A DNA stretch of 64,000 nucleotides from the NCBI GenBank assembly GCA_033032865.1, contig JAWHQI010000257.1, forward strand, positions 1,302,001-1,366,000. Direction: 5' to 3'. Made by a program: the position numbers and the translations under genes. Shown in pieces: positions 39,330-51,443 of the stretch. The DNA comes from Dactylorhiza incarnata. Its lineage: Eukaryota > Streptophyta > Magnoliopsida > Asparagales > Orchidaceae. Positions within the stretch are counted from its first letter, which is position 1. Each line of letters opens with the position of its first letter. The notes beneath the pieces were generated by a model. The model was not told the origin of the DNA. It did no database searches and was given only the letters and a program-made list of their open reading frames with translations.

Positions 39330-41530
39330 ACTCACCGATAGCTTTAATCTGGAAGTTGATGTTGTTGGCAAGGGTGGTTCGGTTATCTTGGACGACTGGC
39401 CACAACTTTTTCTATTATGTCCGACTACTCCACACTTTGAACAAGCATACTTTGTACGTACCACGTCTTTTATACCATATTTCATGTTACTTAACTCTTC
39501 TTCATCTTGTCTTCTTGCATGTTTTGATGGCCTACCGGGCAATTTTGGTTTTACCTTCCATGGCACTACAAGGTTTAAATTACATTGAGGCCACTCACCT
39601 TGTCCTTTAATGGGATTCAACATATACTCATAAGCTTTCAAGAAAGTAGTTTTCTTATACCAATAATCTACGTAGTCATCAACCTTCTCCCTTTTAAAGA
39701 AGATGCAAGTTATAGCATGTACACATGGTATTTCCCTTAGGTCCCACTTCTTGCAAGTACAACTATTGGATGTTAAATCAACGAGCCACGTATCGCCTGC
39801 CCAACCTTTCACCTCAAATTTCTCTTTTCCATTCCACTCTAAAATGTAGTCTTGAACACCCTTTTTGTTATTTTCTAGAATCTTCTGAATGGTCGGACAT
39901 ATATCTCCACTAAATTTACATATTTTATCCCTTTGGGTATGCATCCTTCTCATCATAATAATTCTAATAATCTCAAGCATCATGATTATGAGTTTGTCTC
40001 TTGCTTTCAATATTACATTATTGAAGCATTCACATAAATTATTAAGTAGCATATCACATTTTGTCCACGTACTAAAATGCGATCTTGCCCAATTTTTTGG
40101 ATCTCTTACCCTTACCCATTCATAAGCCGCAATATTGCATTCTTTCAACTTCTTCATCTCCATGTTGAAATCAACTAACCGTGCAAATGATGCAACCTTC
40201 CACAACAAGGATTTGAGTTGTTAGCCTTTGTGCAACTGCTTGAAGTTACTATACACATATGCCTTAAACAAAACCTATGTTCTGTGTTTGGTAGTAATTC
40301 TTCAACTGCCCGTATTAGTCCCTTATGTTTATCAGAAATTATAGTTCATGCATAGTTATTTACAATGTTTAAATCTTGCATTAAAAGACTAATAAATCAT
40401 TGCCAACTTTTCATATTCTCTCTCCAAACCATAGCATAAGCTATAGGATACATCTCATTGTTCCCATCAATACCAATCGTGCATAGTAGAACTCCTCCAA
40501 TATATGTTTTCATGTGAGTTCAATCAAGTCCTATAATTTGTCGGCACCCAGCAATAAAACCCAACTTTAAAGCACCCCAACAAATATAGAGTCTTTTAAA
40601 TACACATGCTTGATTTCCAGACACTTGTTTACACTGCAGTTTACCTGTTGTGTTAGGATTACTTTGACACAATTCTTCATAATAGTCCCATAGTCTGGCG
40701 TATTGCTCCAATTTTGTACCGTGAGTTATCTTGTTGGCATGCTTCTTTGCTCGATACAACTTCCAAATAGAAATAGATGTTCTATTTTCCATTTGCATAG
40801 TCTCTTGCATTGAACTGACGGGTCATTCAGGATTACTTCTAAGGTGGTGTTGATATTTCTTCGCAAGATAATCTGAAGTACAGTGTTTAGAACTTGAGAC
40901 TCTATAGCATGCATGTTCACCTTTGATAGTCTTCACTTGAAAGGTGTGATCATTCTTAGAGATGGATGCAGCGTACATAACCCAATCACATTCGCAAGTA
41001 ACCTGCACTTTATCACTATAATTTTTCATAAATTTAATTGGTCTCCCTTGCATATTCACATATGTCTGCACTGCATCTCTAAAATCTTAGGGGGTATTAA
41101 AGCATGGTCCAACTTGAAATTCAAAATTTGAGTTACCTGCATTGCCCTCATAAATCTGATAATGTGTTAGATTTACTTTTCTTTGGATTGGAAGTGGTAA
41201 TAGAACAACTCTGTACAATCATTTGATTTGACTCTTTCACTCCGACCCATTCTACCGATTCATCAACATTTTCGTCAAACTGCAGATCATCACTATCATA
41301 ATCACCATCTTGAAAGCCATCAGTAAATGTAGAATAAGTGTCATCAGTGCCATCTTCATTACTACTAGAGTCGATGTAATTTGAAGTTCAATTATTGGTG
41401 CAGTATCATCACTCACCGAGACTACTTGATCTATCACCATGTCAATGTAAACATCAACTTCCCTTTTCATGTTGATATACGACATCAAATTTTTAACATC
41501 CGCATCATTATCTAAGAGTATCAAATTACT
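39330..41530 (-). pseudogene. MuDR-type transposase (broken)
   Basis: N-terminal acidic region (41252-41524), then a Mutator DNA-binding domain with GRPIKFMKNYSDKVQVTCE and TFQVKTIKGEHAC (about 40850-41050), and the ISDKHKGL/PNTEHRFCLRHM transposase core (40200-40400, frames disturbed). A long open part, 39327-40208, has YEWV, WARSHFSTWTKCDMLLNN, a SWIM finger (CTCKKWDLREIPCVHAI) and a C-terminal zinc knuckle (CSKCGVVGHNRKSC). At least three frame changes or stops. The start is near the nested copia. Confidence 0.85.
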
Positions 41531-41827
41531 GCAGTCACCACGCCCAAATAAACAAGCAAAAAACTGACCCGTCCACTGTGACCAAGTTGCATTGTCATTT
41601 TATGCAAATCATGTAGCATTATCTCATTGCAATTACAGTAGTCAACATAATTTATTACATCGGGTACATAGGCATTGTTTTTGTACCCTATGAATGATCC
41701 TGAATGATGTAATCAGATAGTGAATAAAGAAACTTCGAATGACATATAAAATGCACAATCAATCATATCATTAGCTCTAACAATCCACATCGTTCTTCTA
41801 CATGCAAAAGAATATGAAAGTACTAAA

Positions 41828-42004
41828 TGTTGGTGTATATTTGGACTCGTAACGGTGTTCGGAGGCTTAACGGGTCGTGTAGGATACGCGGATATCCAAT
41901 ACCCGTAGATACTCCTAGGGTTTGCCTATTTATACCCAGCTAGGGGCAACGGGTTCTGTGTTCCACATTTGACACTCCCCGGGATGCTTCGAGCGCCTCT
42001 CACA
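41828..42004 (+). repeat. 5' LTR of the young copia
   Basis: 177 bp, TGTTGGTG...CCTCTCACA. Confidence 0.95.
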
Positions 42005-42504
42005 ATCTCGAAATAGAAACCATAGCCGCTCCAAGCCCCCTCCCGTGTTCGTGTTCTGCTGGTGTTCGCCGTCGTTCGATCGCAAGGTGAAGCCGCTCGA
42101 TCGCGCCATCGCTGCTGCCGCTGCTCGTTCTCGTCGCCGCCGATCGTATCTTCCACGCTCGATCGTGCCGCTGCTGCTAGCCGCCGTCGCTCGAGAAGGA
42201 GAAGGAAGGATCGCGTCTCCTGCGGTCTGCTATCCGTCGCCGATAGAAGCTCTTCATCGCGCCCTGCAGCCGCCGCTTGCCGTCGGTGCCTCTCTCCCCA
42301 TCGTCGTGCGTAAAGAAGGAGGTCGTCGCCTCCATCGTCGTCGTTCGCCGAAGAAGAGGCTCCAGATCTGCTGCTGCGACGTCCAGATCTGCCGCTGTTG
42401 AAGGACGATCCGTGCCCTAGGGCCGCTGCCCGTGCGCCCAGGACACGCAGAACCTCCGCTCGTGTGCCTGTCTGAAGCAGCCGTTTTGTGCAAGAAGGGA
42501 GTTC

Positions 42505-42645
42505 ACGCACGACCACTACTCATGCGCTCGTCCCTTCGCGCACGACCGTTGATCGTGCGCTCCTCAGCAGCCAGTGTCAGTGCCCCGCACGACCACTGAT
42601 CGTGCGCTCAGCAGTTCACGCACGATCACTGCTCGTGCGCTCTTC
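42505..42645 (+). repeat. Four hairpin repeats in the copia leader
   Basis: The module GCACGACCAYTGATCGTGCGC (about 20 bp, self-complementary arms GCACGA/TCGTGC) recurs about four times at roughly 35-45-bp spacing between the 5' LTR and gag. Possible structured leader RNA. Confidence 0.65.
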
Positions 42646-42756
42646 AGAAGACAGTACTCGTGCATCGCAGTTCTCCCGTGCTCTGTCTCCGCTGTCCAAA
42701 TTCAGATCCCCCCAGCCGCCTTCAGCCCTCTCCCGCCGCCGCCGTCTCCAAGCACG

Positions 42757-45700
42757 ATGTTGAAGGCGAACAACTTCTCCTCTCCAGTACCGATGACGAA
42801 GCTGGAAAAATTCACGGCGACGGAGTTCAACACTTGGAAGTTGAACACGCAATTTGGGATGAAAATGTCTGAACGTGTTCTACACCGTTCAGAATGATCG
42901 TGCTGCGTTCATCGGGACTGAGCATGAAGAACAGTGGATCAGCGATGAGGACTTCTGCCGGGACTATTTACTGAATTGTCTCTCCCCAAACTTGGCAAAG
43001 ACCTACTTGAAGATGACGACTGCAAAGGAAATATGGGACGCACTGGAGGAGCATTTCAGGCAGGAGGAGGACCTGTCCAAGGCTCACTTAGTGGACAAGT
43101 TCCACTCCTTCATGTTCGACGAGGAGAAAGAGATTCTCCCTCAGGTATCGGATTTCGAACATATTGTTGATTCCTTACACAGCGAACAAATTTCTCTGCC
43201 AGATAGCTTTGTTGCTGGCACAATAATTTATAAGTTGCCTTCCACGTGGTATCATTTCAAAACTGAAATGTACCGGAAGAAGATGCAGGTTGGTCTGAAT
43301 GACCTCAAGCGTTTTATATGCATAGAGGACGAAAATAGGACTCGACACGCGCTAGAAGCTGTTAGCAAGCAAAAAGCTGTCGCTAACATGGTCACTAGCT
43401 CTAAGCGTGTGCTGAATCAGAAAAAGACCAAACCGCCCCCAAATAAACCACAGGTTGCGGGTCCTAAAAATAAAATAAAGAAATTTAAGGGCAAATGTTT
43501 CAACTGCAACAAACGGGGGCACAGTGCATCTGACTGTAGGCTTCCCAAAAGAGAAAGAACCAAAGGACCACAAGAGGACAACCAAGCCAATATGGTTAGC
43601 CTTGCTGAGCCTTCCAACTTTGTCGCCATGGTTGGAAATGCGCAGGCCAGCACTGAGTGGTACCTGGATTCGGGGGCAACTTGCCATGTAAGCAACAATG
43701 CTAATCTGATGACAGGGCTCGCTGAGCCAAAGCAATCTGTGACTGTTGCGAACGGTGGGGTGGCAGATGTGCTGAAGGTGGGGAACGCTACACTACTGCT
43801 GTCCTCAGGTAAGTCTTTAACTTTAAGAAATGTTAAATTTATTCCTTCATTATCTGCTAATTTAGTGTCTGTTAGTCTACTTTGTGATGTTGGTATGTCT
43901 GTTAATTTCTGTAGCGGTAGAGTAACACTGTCAGTTAACTCACACTATTTTGGATGCGCATACGTCCAAAATAGAATGTACCGACTAAGTCTAGCTAATG
44001 AAATAGTTCAACAAGTACAATCAAACTTAGTTAGCCCTAAGACTCTACATGAGAGACTAGGATACGTGAACTATAGGAAGTTATTCCAAATAGCTAGAAC
44101 TCACCAGATCAACTTAGACACTAAAACCCCATGTGGAAAATGTGAAGTGTGTGCTCAGACAAAGATCATTAGGAAACCTTTTAGCGCGGTTACTAGGAGC
44201 ACAACAACACTAGAGCTAATATATTCCGACATCTGTGACTTTAAAAGTTTCGTCACCAGAGGAGGAAGGAAGTATATGATCACCTTTATAGATGACTGCT
44301 CTAGGTTTTGTCACATTTACCTACTTAAAACTAAAGATGAAGCGTTTGAAAAGTTTTGTCTTTTCAAAACCAGGGTAGAAAACCAATTAGGCATGAAAAT
44401 AAAGAGGTTTAGAAGTGATCGAGGAGGAGAATACATGTCCAGTGATTTCAAAGGTCTTCTTGCCTCTCAAGGCGTCATAGCCGAAACCACTGCTCCTTAC
44501 TCACCCCAATCCAATGGTATAGCCGAGAGAAAAAATAGAACATTAACAGAAATGTTAAATTCTATGCTCCTCACTGCAGGCATGCCTTCCGCCTTTTGGG
44601 GAGAAGCAGTCTTAACTGCGAACCACATTCTAAATAAAGTCCCTCATGATAAGTTAAATGTTACACCCTACGAGCTTTGGTTTAAGAGACCCCCGTCAAT
44701 TACAAAATTTAGGACCTGGGGCTGTATATCCTATGTCAGGGTTCCTGACCCTAGACGGTCTAAGATTGGACCTAGGACCAATACATGTGTCTATTTAGGT
44801 TGTGCTGAAGATAGTGCTGCAGATCGATTCCTTGATATTTCCAACAATATCATCATCGAATCTAGGAATACAGTGTTTTTTGAAGATAAATTTCTTAAAG
44901 ATAAGAACCTGACACTCCCAGGTATGCAAGCATCTATTACTGAGGAGGATCCAGAATCAGTATCGAGCACTTCCTATTCAGTTCCTGTAGACACCAGTGG
45001 CCTAGAGTCTAGGAGGACTTCAGTGAGAGAGAAAACTCCCAGAACCTTCGGTAGTGATTTTGTTACCTACCACGTTGAGGCCGATCCGTCCACCTATAAG
45101 GAAGCGATGAGGTCAATGGATTCACTACTCTGGAAAGAAGCTATTGAGGAAGAGATGAATTCTCTCCTACAGAACAACACCTGGACGTTAGTTCCTAAGC
45201 CTAAAGGGGCTAAACCGATAGGATGTAGGTGGGTTCTGAAAAAGAAACTAAATCCTGATTGTAGCGTAGCTAAGTATAAAGCACGCCTGGTGGCTAAAGG
45301 TTTCACACAAGTTAGTGGGGTGGATTATTTTGACGTATATTCACCAGTGTGTCACTTAGCAACCATTAGGATCCTCCTAGCTATTGCAGCTATTGAGACC
45401 TTTATTGTCCATCAGTTGGATGTTAAGACTGCATTCTTGAACGGAGATCTGACCGAAGAGATCTACATGAGCCAACCTGAAGGTTTCATTGTAGACGGTT
45501 ACGAAAACATGGTCTGTAAGCTTTTAAAATCGCTATACGGATTAAAACAGTCACCTAAATTATGGCATGAGAAATTTGACTATTGTGTAAAGAACATGGG
45601 ATTTTTGTCAAGTCTCTCGGATAAATGTCTTTACATACGTCATAGATCAGATAACGTCGCCATAATATGTTTATATGTATATGACATGCTAATTCTGGCA

Positions 45701-46627
45701 TCCGATCAATCCGAAATGGATGACGTAAAGTCGGGCCTGATGAAAGCATTTGACATCAAAGATCTAGGAATAGTTGACACTATCCTAGGTATGCAGGTGA
45801 GCTTTGGGAAAAATGGCATTTCCCTAAGTCAGATCCACTACATAAAATCCTTGTTGGATACGTGGGGATACAGTGATAGTCGAGCTTTAGAGACACCATA
45901 CGATTATAACAACCGCTTAAAGCCCAATGAAGGAGCTGCAGTTAGACAGTTAGATTACTCTAAACTGATTGGTAGTCTCATGTATGCTATGGTCTGCACT
46001 AGACCTGACATAGCCTTTACGGTAGGCATGTTAAGCCGATTCACTAGCAATCCTGGCCAGGACCACTGGAATGCCCTAGATAGGCTAATGCGATACTTAA
46101 AGCACACCCAAAAGTATGCTTTATGCTATAGTGGTCATCCTCCAGTTTTGGAAGGCTATTCTGATGCATCATGGTGCTCAGAAATAAACGACAGCAAGTC
46201 CACTGGTGGTTTTATTTTCACACTAGGAGGAGCAGCTGTAGCTTAGAAGTCCAAAAGGCAGTCCTGTATTGCTCTCTCTTCTATGGAGTCCGAACTGTAC
46301 GCTCTAGCTTCAGCTGGAGAAAAAGCAGAATGGATAAGAGATTTGGTTATGGACATTCCATTGACGAGCCTGAAACTGAGTTCTGTTGTAGTTTACTGCG
46401 ACAATCAGGCTACAAAGACGATTGCCACGAACACTCTGTTCAATGGCAAAAGAAGGCAACTACGGATGAAACAAGCCTGGTTGACCTCTCTCACTAGTCA
46501 AGGGATTATGACCCTAATAGATGTGAGATCGAAAGATAATGTTGCAGACGCTTTAACCAAATGCTTGAATAGAGCTCTTACAATAAAAACATCGGGGGAG
46601 ATGAGATTAAAGTTCATAGATGTATGA
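42757..46627 (+). pseudogene. Copia gag-pol polyprotein, three lesions
   Basis: Gag begins at ATG 42757 (MLKANNFSSPVP). A frame change near 42866-42875 leads into a 1,123-codon frame (42875-46246). Residues of that frame: zinc knuckle [14 protein letters not shown] (~208); protease [11 protein letters not shown] (~262); integrase HHCC with LHERLGY (~391) and core [46 protein letters not shown] (~800), [18 protein letters not shown]; RNase H YSDASW. The RT catalytic box reads YVYD, with TAT at 45680-45682 in place of the first catalytic Asp. TAG (46244-46246) stands at a usually Trp codon; the same frame continues to 46627 through ALSSMESELYAL and NVADALTK. Not autonomous. Confidence 0.95.
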
Positions 46628-47413
46628 AACTTTCCTCCTGTGTTTATGTTTTAATAGTAAGAACCTATAGTCGCAACATTCAAGCATCTAATAACAGACT
46701 GAAAACCCAAGATGGCTAGATGCTGGTTATTCCACATTTGATAACCTAACATCTTTCTCATCGTAAGTTGATTCGAGAGTTATTCAACTGGGAATCGAAA
46801 GTCGTTGTAACGGTTAATCTAAACATTTATGGTCATAGCACATTATTCCACATTTGATAATGTTGCAAATGATGGTGTGCCAAATCATTTGTTGATGAGG
46901 TACATAATGACCATTAATGAGTAAGATAACAATGTTTGATTTATTAAAATCAAAACTTTAACTGGTCCTAGTTAGACTGGATAGAGATGCTGACAGTGTT
47001 ACTTCACTATTGCTACAAGTACTAAGCTCACTCAGGTAGAGCTAGCTTACTTTATATGTTACTGCATACGTCTATGAATTCATTGAGTCTAATCTCATGA
47101 AATTCCTTGCAGGCACTAGTGGAGATGGAGGAGAGAAAGTGGTGTTCGACATGGATGCTGATGATCTACTCTCTGAGTAGAATTCTTTATATGTTTTGAT
47201 TCAGTACCTTGTTTTGTTTTCAGACTTATTTATGTATGAGTAGCACTGTTATTTGTTTTGGATGTTTTATGATTCTGTTATAACAATCCTGCTTATGTTT
47301 AAACTGTGCTAACTCTTATTGCAATGTGTAAAGTCGAAAATATGTCTTTTAGTACCCTCCACTTTCTGCACTCTGAAACGTACACGTTACTTGTCACAAA
47401 TATAGGAGGAGAC
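46628..47413 (+). other. Copia 3' non-coding region
   Basis: Between pol stop and 3' LTR; AT-rich. TTCCACATTTGATAA is repeated near 46731 and 46845. No gene seen. Confidence 0.7.
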
Positions 47414-47590
47414 TGTTGGTGTATATTTGGACTCGTAACGGTGTTCGGAGGCTTAACGGGTCGTGTAAGATACGCGGATATCCAATACCCGTAGATACTC
47501 CTAGGGTTTGCCTATTTATACCCAGCTAGGGGCAACGGGTTCTGTGTTCCACATTTGACACTCCCCGGGATGCTTCGAGCGCCTCTCACA
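47414..47590 (+). repeat. 3' LTR of the young copia
   Basis: 177 bp, one substitution from the 5' LTR. Confidence 0.95.
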
Positions 47591-47839
47591 CTAAACACCA
47601 CAAACAAAAATTTAGACAAAACAATCAAAGATATTGTTGGGTTAATGTTTATTCATCATCATAATCGAATTTTATGGTAAGATCATACAAAATAGAGGAC
47701 GAGATTGAAGATTAATGGATAAACACAATGACCATTTAATATCAGAAATATAGAAACGTGAAGGTTTACTCAGTGATGTCTATTTTCGAAATTTCTGGGA
47801 AGAAATGTGATGGATCATACCTGAACAGTGCGTGAGTTG

Positions 47840-48120
47840 CACCGACCTAGCAGGCTGTTGTAGATGAGTTTGTCGAACTAGCGCAGCTTGGAGAGGAGTT
47901 CGCCGAACTAGCGCAGCTTGTAGATGAGTACGTCGAGTTGGATCGATCACGACGGCCGCAAGAAGGGACAGTGCGGGAGTTGCGAGGGTGGCTTCTAAGT
48001 TGAGAATGACAGTTCGCAGACCTAGCGGAGGCTTGGAGAGGAGTTCGCCGACCTGTTATGGTCGATTTGGATGGATCCGGCGACCGCAAGCAATGACATT
48101 GCGGGAGTTGCGAGAGCGGC
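47840..48120. repeat. Imperfect direct repeats in the MULE 5' region
   Basis: GAGAGGAGTTCGCCGA and GCGGGAGTTGCGAG occur twice (about 47890/48035 and 47970/48100). Probably transposase 5' UTR. Confidence 0.6.
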
Positions 48121-48185
48121 TGAGAAAGCGTAATGTCCCGGGGGAGGCGTTGATCTAGGGTTTAAGGAATGTTTTCAACATTCCT

Positions 48186-48378
48186 GAAATAAGAGGACCA
48201 AGATACCCCTCCATCTACATTTTTTTGGATTTAATAAATATAGAAGAAATAAGATAATAATCAGAGGGTGCAAAGTGCTCAATTAATGGCTTTCAAGGGT
48301 GCATAGTGTCAAAAACTGAAAAGTATGGTGCAATGTGCCAAAATGGTCTAATTAAATGGTGCAAAGTGTCAATTTCTC
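48186..48378. repeat. MULE right terminal inverted repeat
   Basis: Ends GCAAAGTGTCAATTTCTC; inverse of the left repeat. Confidence 0.8.
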
Positions 48379-48436
48379 TGGCTTTTTTGAAATTGGGCTT
48401 TTTTCTCAAAATATATTTTGCCACTGCCCAGCTTAT

Positions 48437-48903
48437 GGTGTTTATATTGATCGGCAGCCCGCGAATGACTATTAACAACCCAACAAAGTGATATTGACAC
48501 CCAGATGGATATTGGGAGCCCAATTAAAAATAAAATTTAAGTCAAACAAATCATATTTAGTGAAAAAAATCCATCTATTTTCTCACTAAATGGTAAAGTA
48601 AATGAAAAGTATTATTTAGGAGATACAAAAAAAATCAAAAGTAGGAGGAAATGAGAGAAAATATTCCAGATTTTGGAAGGATTCGTCGGTGTCGCCAAAA
48701 AATATCCAGAGAAGTTCAACGGCGTTGAAGGGTTCTTCTCCGGTGGTTTTCGCGGGATTTCGACGAGAACGGGAAAAAAACCGAGGGAAATGAAGTGTCT
48801 TTAAGTGAGGTTGCTATTAGAGAAGAGTCAAATTAGATTTTATGTGTTTTTTTAATTTATTTGAGCTGCCAATAACCATTTGCGGGCTGCCAATATAAAC
48901 ACC
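48437..48903. mobile_element. DNA transposon-derived MITE, 467 bp
   Basis: GGTGTTTATATTG at the left and its exact inverse at the right; similarity extends through CAGCCCGC to about 40 bp. Flanks CAGCTTAT and CAGCTTAA suggest an 8-9-bp duplication (hAT or MULE type). Confidence 0.75.
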
Positions 48904-49088
48904 CAGCTTAAATTCATGTTTGGCTCAACTTTTTCGAAAATAGCGGGGCACTGTTGTTATATTGCTGCGCCAAATAGGGCCTAAAGAGCAAGTGAGAAAA
49001 GGTATGGAGAGACGTACAACAGGAAAGAGAAAAATTGTGCCTTGAAAGGGCATGCTAGGGTGTGCGGGTGATGAGTCTCAATTTTTTT
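48904..49088. other. No gene seen
   Basis: Short spacer between MITEs. Confidence 0.5.
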
Positions 49089-49298
49089 GTACGTGATTCA
49101 CACCATGAGCATGATGTGTTGATCTTTTTTTAAGGTTACAATTGTAATGAATTATATTTTTACACTTATTTTTGAAGCAAAAATACAGTTGTACATTCGT
49201 TAAAAAAATACACTTTCTTACAAAAAATTTACAACCGTAATTTTGCAGAAAAAAAAAGTCAACGCACCATGCTCATGCTTAGTCCTGAACAAAAAAAT

Positions 49299-49530
49299 CG
49301 GGCCTGACGGGCCGGCCCGAGCCCGGCTCGGTCAAGGCCCGGTCAAGCCCGGCCCGGTTCAGGCCCGAACCGGGCCGAGCTCTTACCCGGGGCCCTAAAA
49401 GGGCCCCGGTTTGGCCGCACTACCCGGCCCGGTACCCGACCCGGTCCGGGCCGGGTAGAGCCCGATAATCGGGCTAGCCCGAGACCGGGCCGGGCAAAGC
49501 CCGATCCAATCTCGGGCTAGCCCGATTGAG
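49299..49530. repeat. hAT left subterminal GGCCCG array
   Basis: Over 20 occurrences of GGCCCG, GCCCGG or CGGGCC in both directions within about 230 bp. Confidence 0.85.
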
Positions 49531-49661
49531 CCTAACGGCTCTTATTAGAGCCGTTAGGCTCATTGCCAGCATGGCTGCCATGTGGCAGCCATGCTGGCAC
49601 TCATGGCAGCCAACGGCTCTTCTTAGAGCCGTTGGCTGCCTTTATATATAATATATAATAT

Positions 49662-49699
<38 letters not shown>

Positions 49700-50783
49700 T
49701 TAATTAAAAAAAACTAAAAAATCCTATAAATACCCCCACTCCCCTCTCTCTTTTCTCACACCTCATCTCTCTCTCTCTCTCTCTTAGCTCTCCGAATGGC
49801 GTCGTCCTCCTCAGCTCCAGCGTCGTCTTCCCAAAGTACGGCTTCAGTGGTGGAGCACAATCGTAGAGCGGGTATATGAGAGCATTTCGACATGGTCCAA
49901 GTCGGCACCGAAAGAAAAGCGCGTTGCAAGATGTGCTCGAAGTTGTTATCCATCAGCGGCAACTCGACGCTCGTTAGACACCAAAAATCTTGCGAGTCGA
50001 AACAAGCTCCTCCCGAGTCAAGTCAAGCTCAAATTTCTGGAGCAGGACAGATTTGGACGTACGATCAAATGCGACAGCGAGAGATGCAGGCGAAGTTCGT
50101 CATCAAACGTGGGCTGCCATTCAGCGTCTTCGATAATGACGACGGCACATAGTACATACATGGGGGGCTTCAGCCCAAATACCAAAACGTTAGTAGAATT
50201 ACTTTAAGGCGCGACATGATTAGGTTATATTTAGAAGCAAAACAAGAATTAATTACGTATTTTGAAAATTTCGACGGACGTGTGAGTCTAACGAGCGACG
50301 TTTGGACGAGTAATTTAAATTTAGGATTAGCTTATCTTTGCATCACTTGTCATTGGATTGATCCCATTTCGTGGGAGCTAAATAAACGTGTAATATGTTT
50401 TACGGGTTTTGAATTCCCGCACACGGCTATAGCTTTATATAAGGTTATTATGAAATGTGCGCGGGAATTTAAAATTAACGATAAAATACTTAGTTTTTCT
50501 CTTGATAACGCCTCCAATAATGACGCCGCAATTGAATTGTTAAAACGAGATTTAAAACCATTTCTCAACGGCGCATTTTTTCATACTATATGTGTTTGTC
50601 ACGTCCTAAATTTAGTGGTACAGGATAGTTTAAAGGCAATGTCAACATATATTAATAAAATTCGCGACATGTTAAAAGTTATTTATTGTACTAAACAACG
50701 AGCTCAAGATTTTAGAAAATTTTGTAAAGCACAAAATCAGAAATATTTGAAACCACAATTAGATATGCCTATTAGATGGAACT

Positions 50784-51443
50784 TGAACAACCCTCATTCT
50801 CTGAGGGTGGGCCCCATTAAAGGCCACGTAGGCGGAGGTCAAGACAGGAGTCAACAATCCAGAAGACGAAAGAAGATCAAGGGTTTTCGTTGTGCGAGAA
50901 GGTACTCGCTCGCCCCATTGCGAGAAGGAAAGTCCTGCTCGGCCAACCGAGGAAGCCGTGAGCTCGGGCCTACTCGCCTATAGGCGACTTAGCCAACCAA
51001 CTCGCCTGTTAGGTCTGAGGTCCTTACCTGCTCGCCCACATATTGCCTTGTCTAAAAAACCTACTCTAGGGGATCAGGGATGGCCATCTGCTTCCACCCC
51101 CCCCCCCCCCCCCCCCCCCCAGGATTTGTCTATAAATAGACCCCCTGGGGTACTAGAAATGGCACTTGCAAAAATCATAGTTGCACCCCTCCCCCTTTCA
51201 TAATCAAGATAGCAAGTGCCTACCTAGTACCGAGCTCGGCCATTCGTGGTTTTGGAGGAGAAGACTCTCTAGAGCTTCTGGGTACGTGGTGGGACCTTCC
51301 TGCCACAGCACCTGGGGTTGTGTCTCTTTTCTCTTCATTTCTTCCGTAGTGGCTAACCAAAACCTTTTCGCTGAACCACTGGGCAAGTAGCCTCAGGCCG
51401 CATTGATCCGAATTTTGGGGCCAGGATTTTCTAGGCTTCAACA
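50784..51443 (+). mobile_element. Solo LTR (Tat-like, 660 bp) inside hAT transposase
   Basis: TGAACAACCC...TTCAACA with the perfect 5-bp duplication GAACT at 50779-50783 and 51444-51448. Contains C24 (51097-51120), then GTCTATAAATAGACCCC (promoter), and the palindrome TCGCCTATAGGCGA near 50976-50989. Closely related to the LTR at 61649-62445. Confidence 0.95.
51097..51120. repeat. C24 homopolymer next to LTR TATA box
   Basis: Twenty-four C, about 10 bp upstream of the LTR TATA box. The related LTR has ten C in the same place (62100-62109). Confidence 0.95.

Larger units (their letters stand above)
41828..47590 (+). mobile_element. Young copia retrotransposon, complete, 5.76 kb
   Basis: LTRs 41828-42004 and 47414-47590 (177 bp each) differ at one base (GTAGGATAC against GTAAGATAC). 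The perfect target duplication CTAAA lies at 41823-41827 and 47591-47595. A polypurine tract, ATAGGAGGAGAC, precedes the 3' LTR. It has a near-complete gag-pol and about 0.8 kb of 3' non-coding DNA. The LTR contains CTATTTATACCC as promoter. Inserted in the MULE upstream of its transposase. Confidence 0.95.
38013..48378 (-). mobile_element. Mutator-like element (MULE) with nested copia
   Basis: Terminal inverted repeats of about 190 bp (38013-38205; 48186-48378) share GCACTTTGCACCCTCTGATTA and TTCTATATTTATTAAATCC. The 9-bp flanks TGGCTTTTC (38004-38012) and TGGCTTTTT (48379-48387) match at 8 of 9, as expected for Mutator. A minus-strand MuDR-type transposase lies at 39330-41530. Removing the copia (41828-47590) leaves about 4.6 kb. 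Confidence 0.85.

Noticed and set aside
49299..49530. rDNA-like or CpG-island sequence
   Set aside because: The GGCCCG array sits directly inside a hAT end and is mirrored at the other end.
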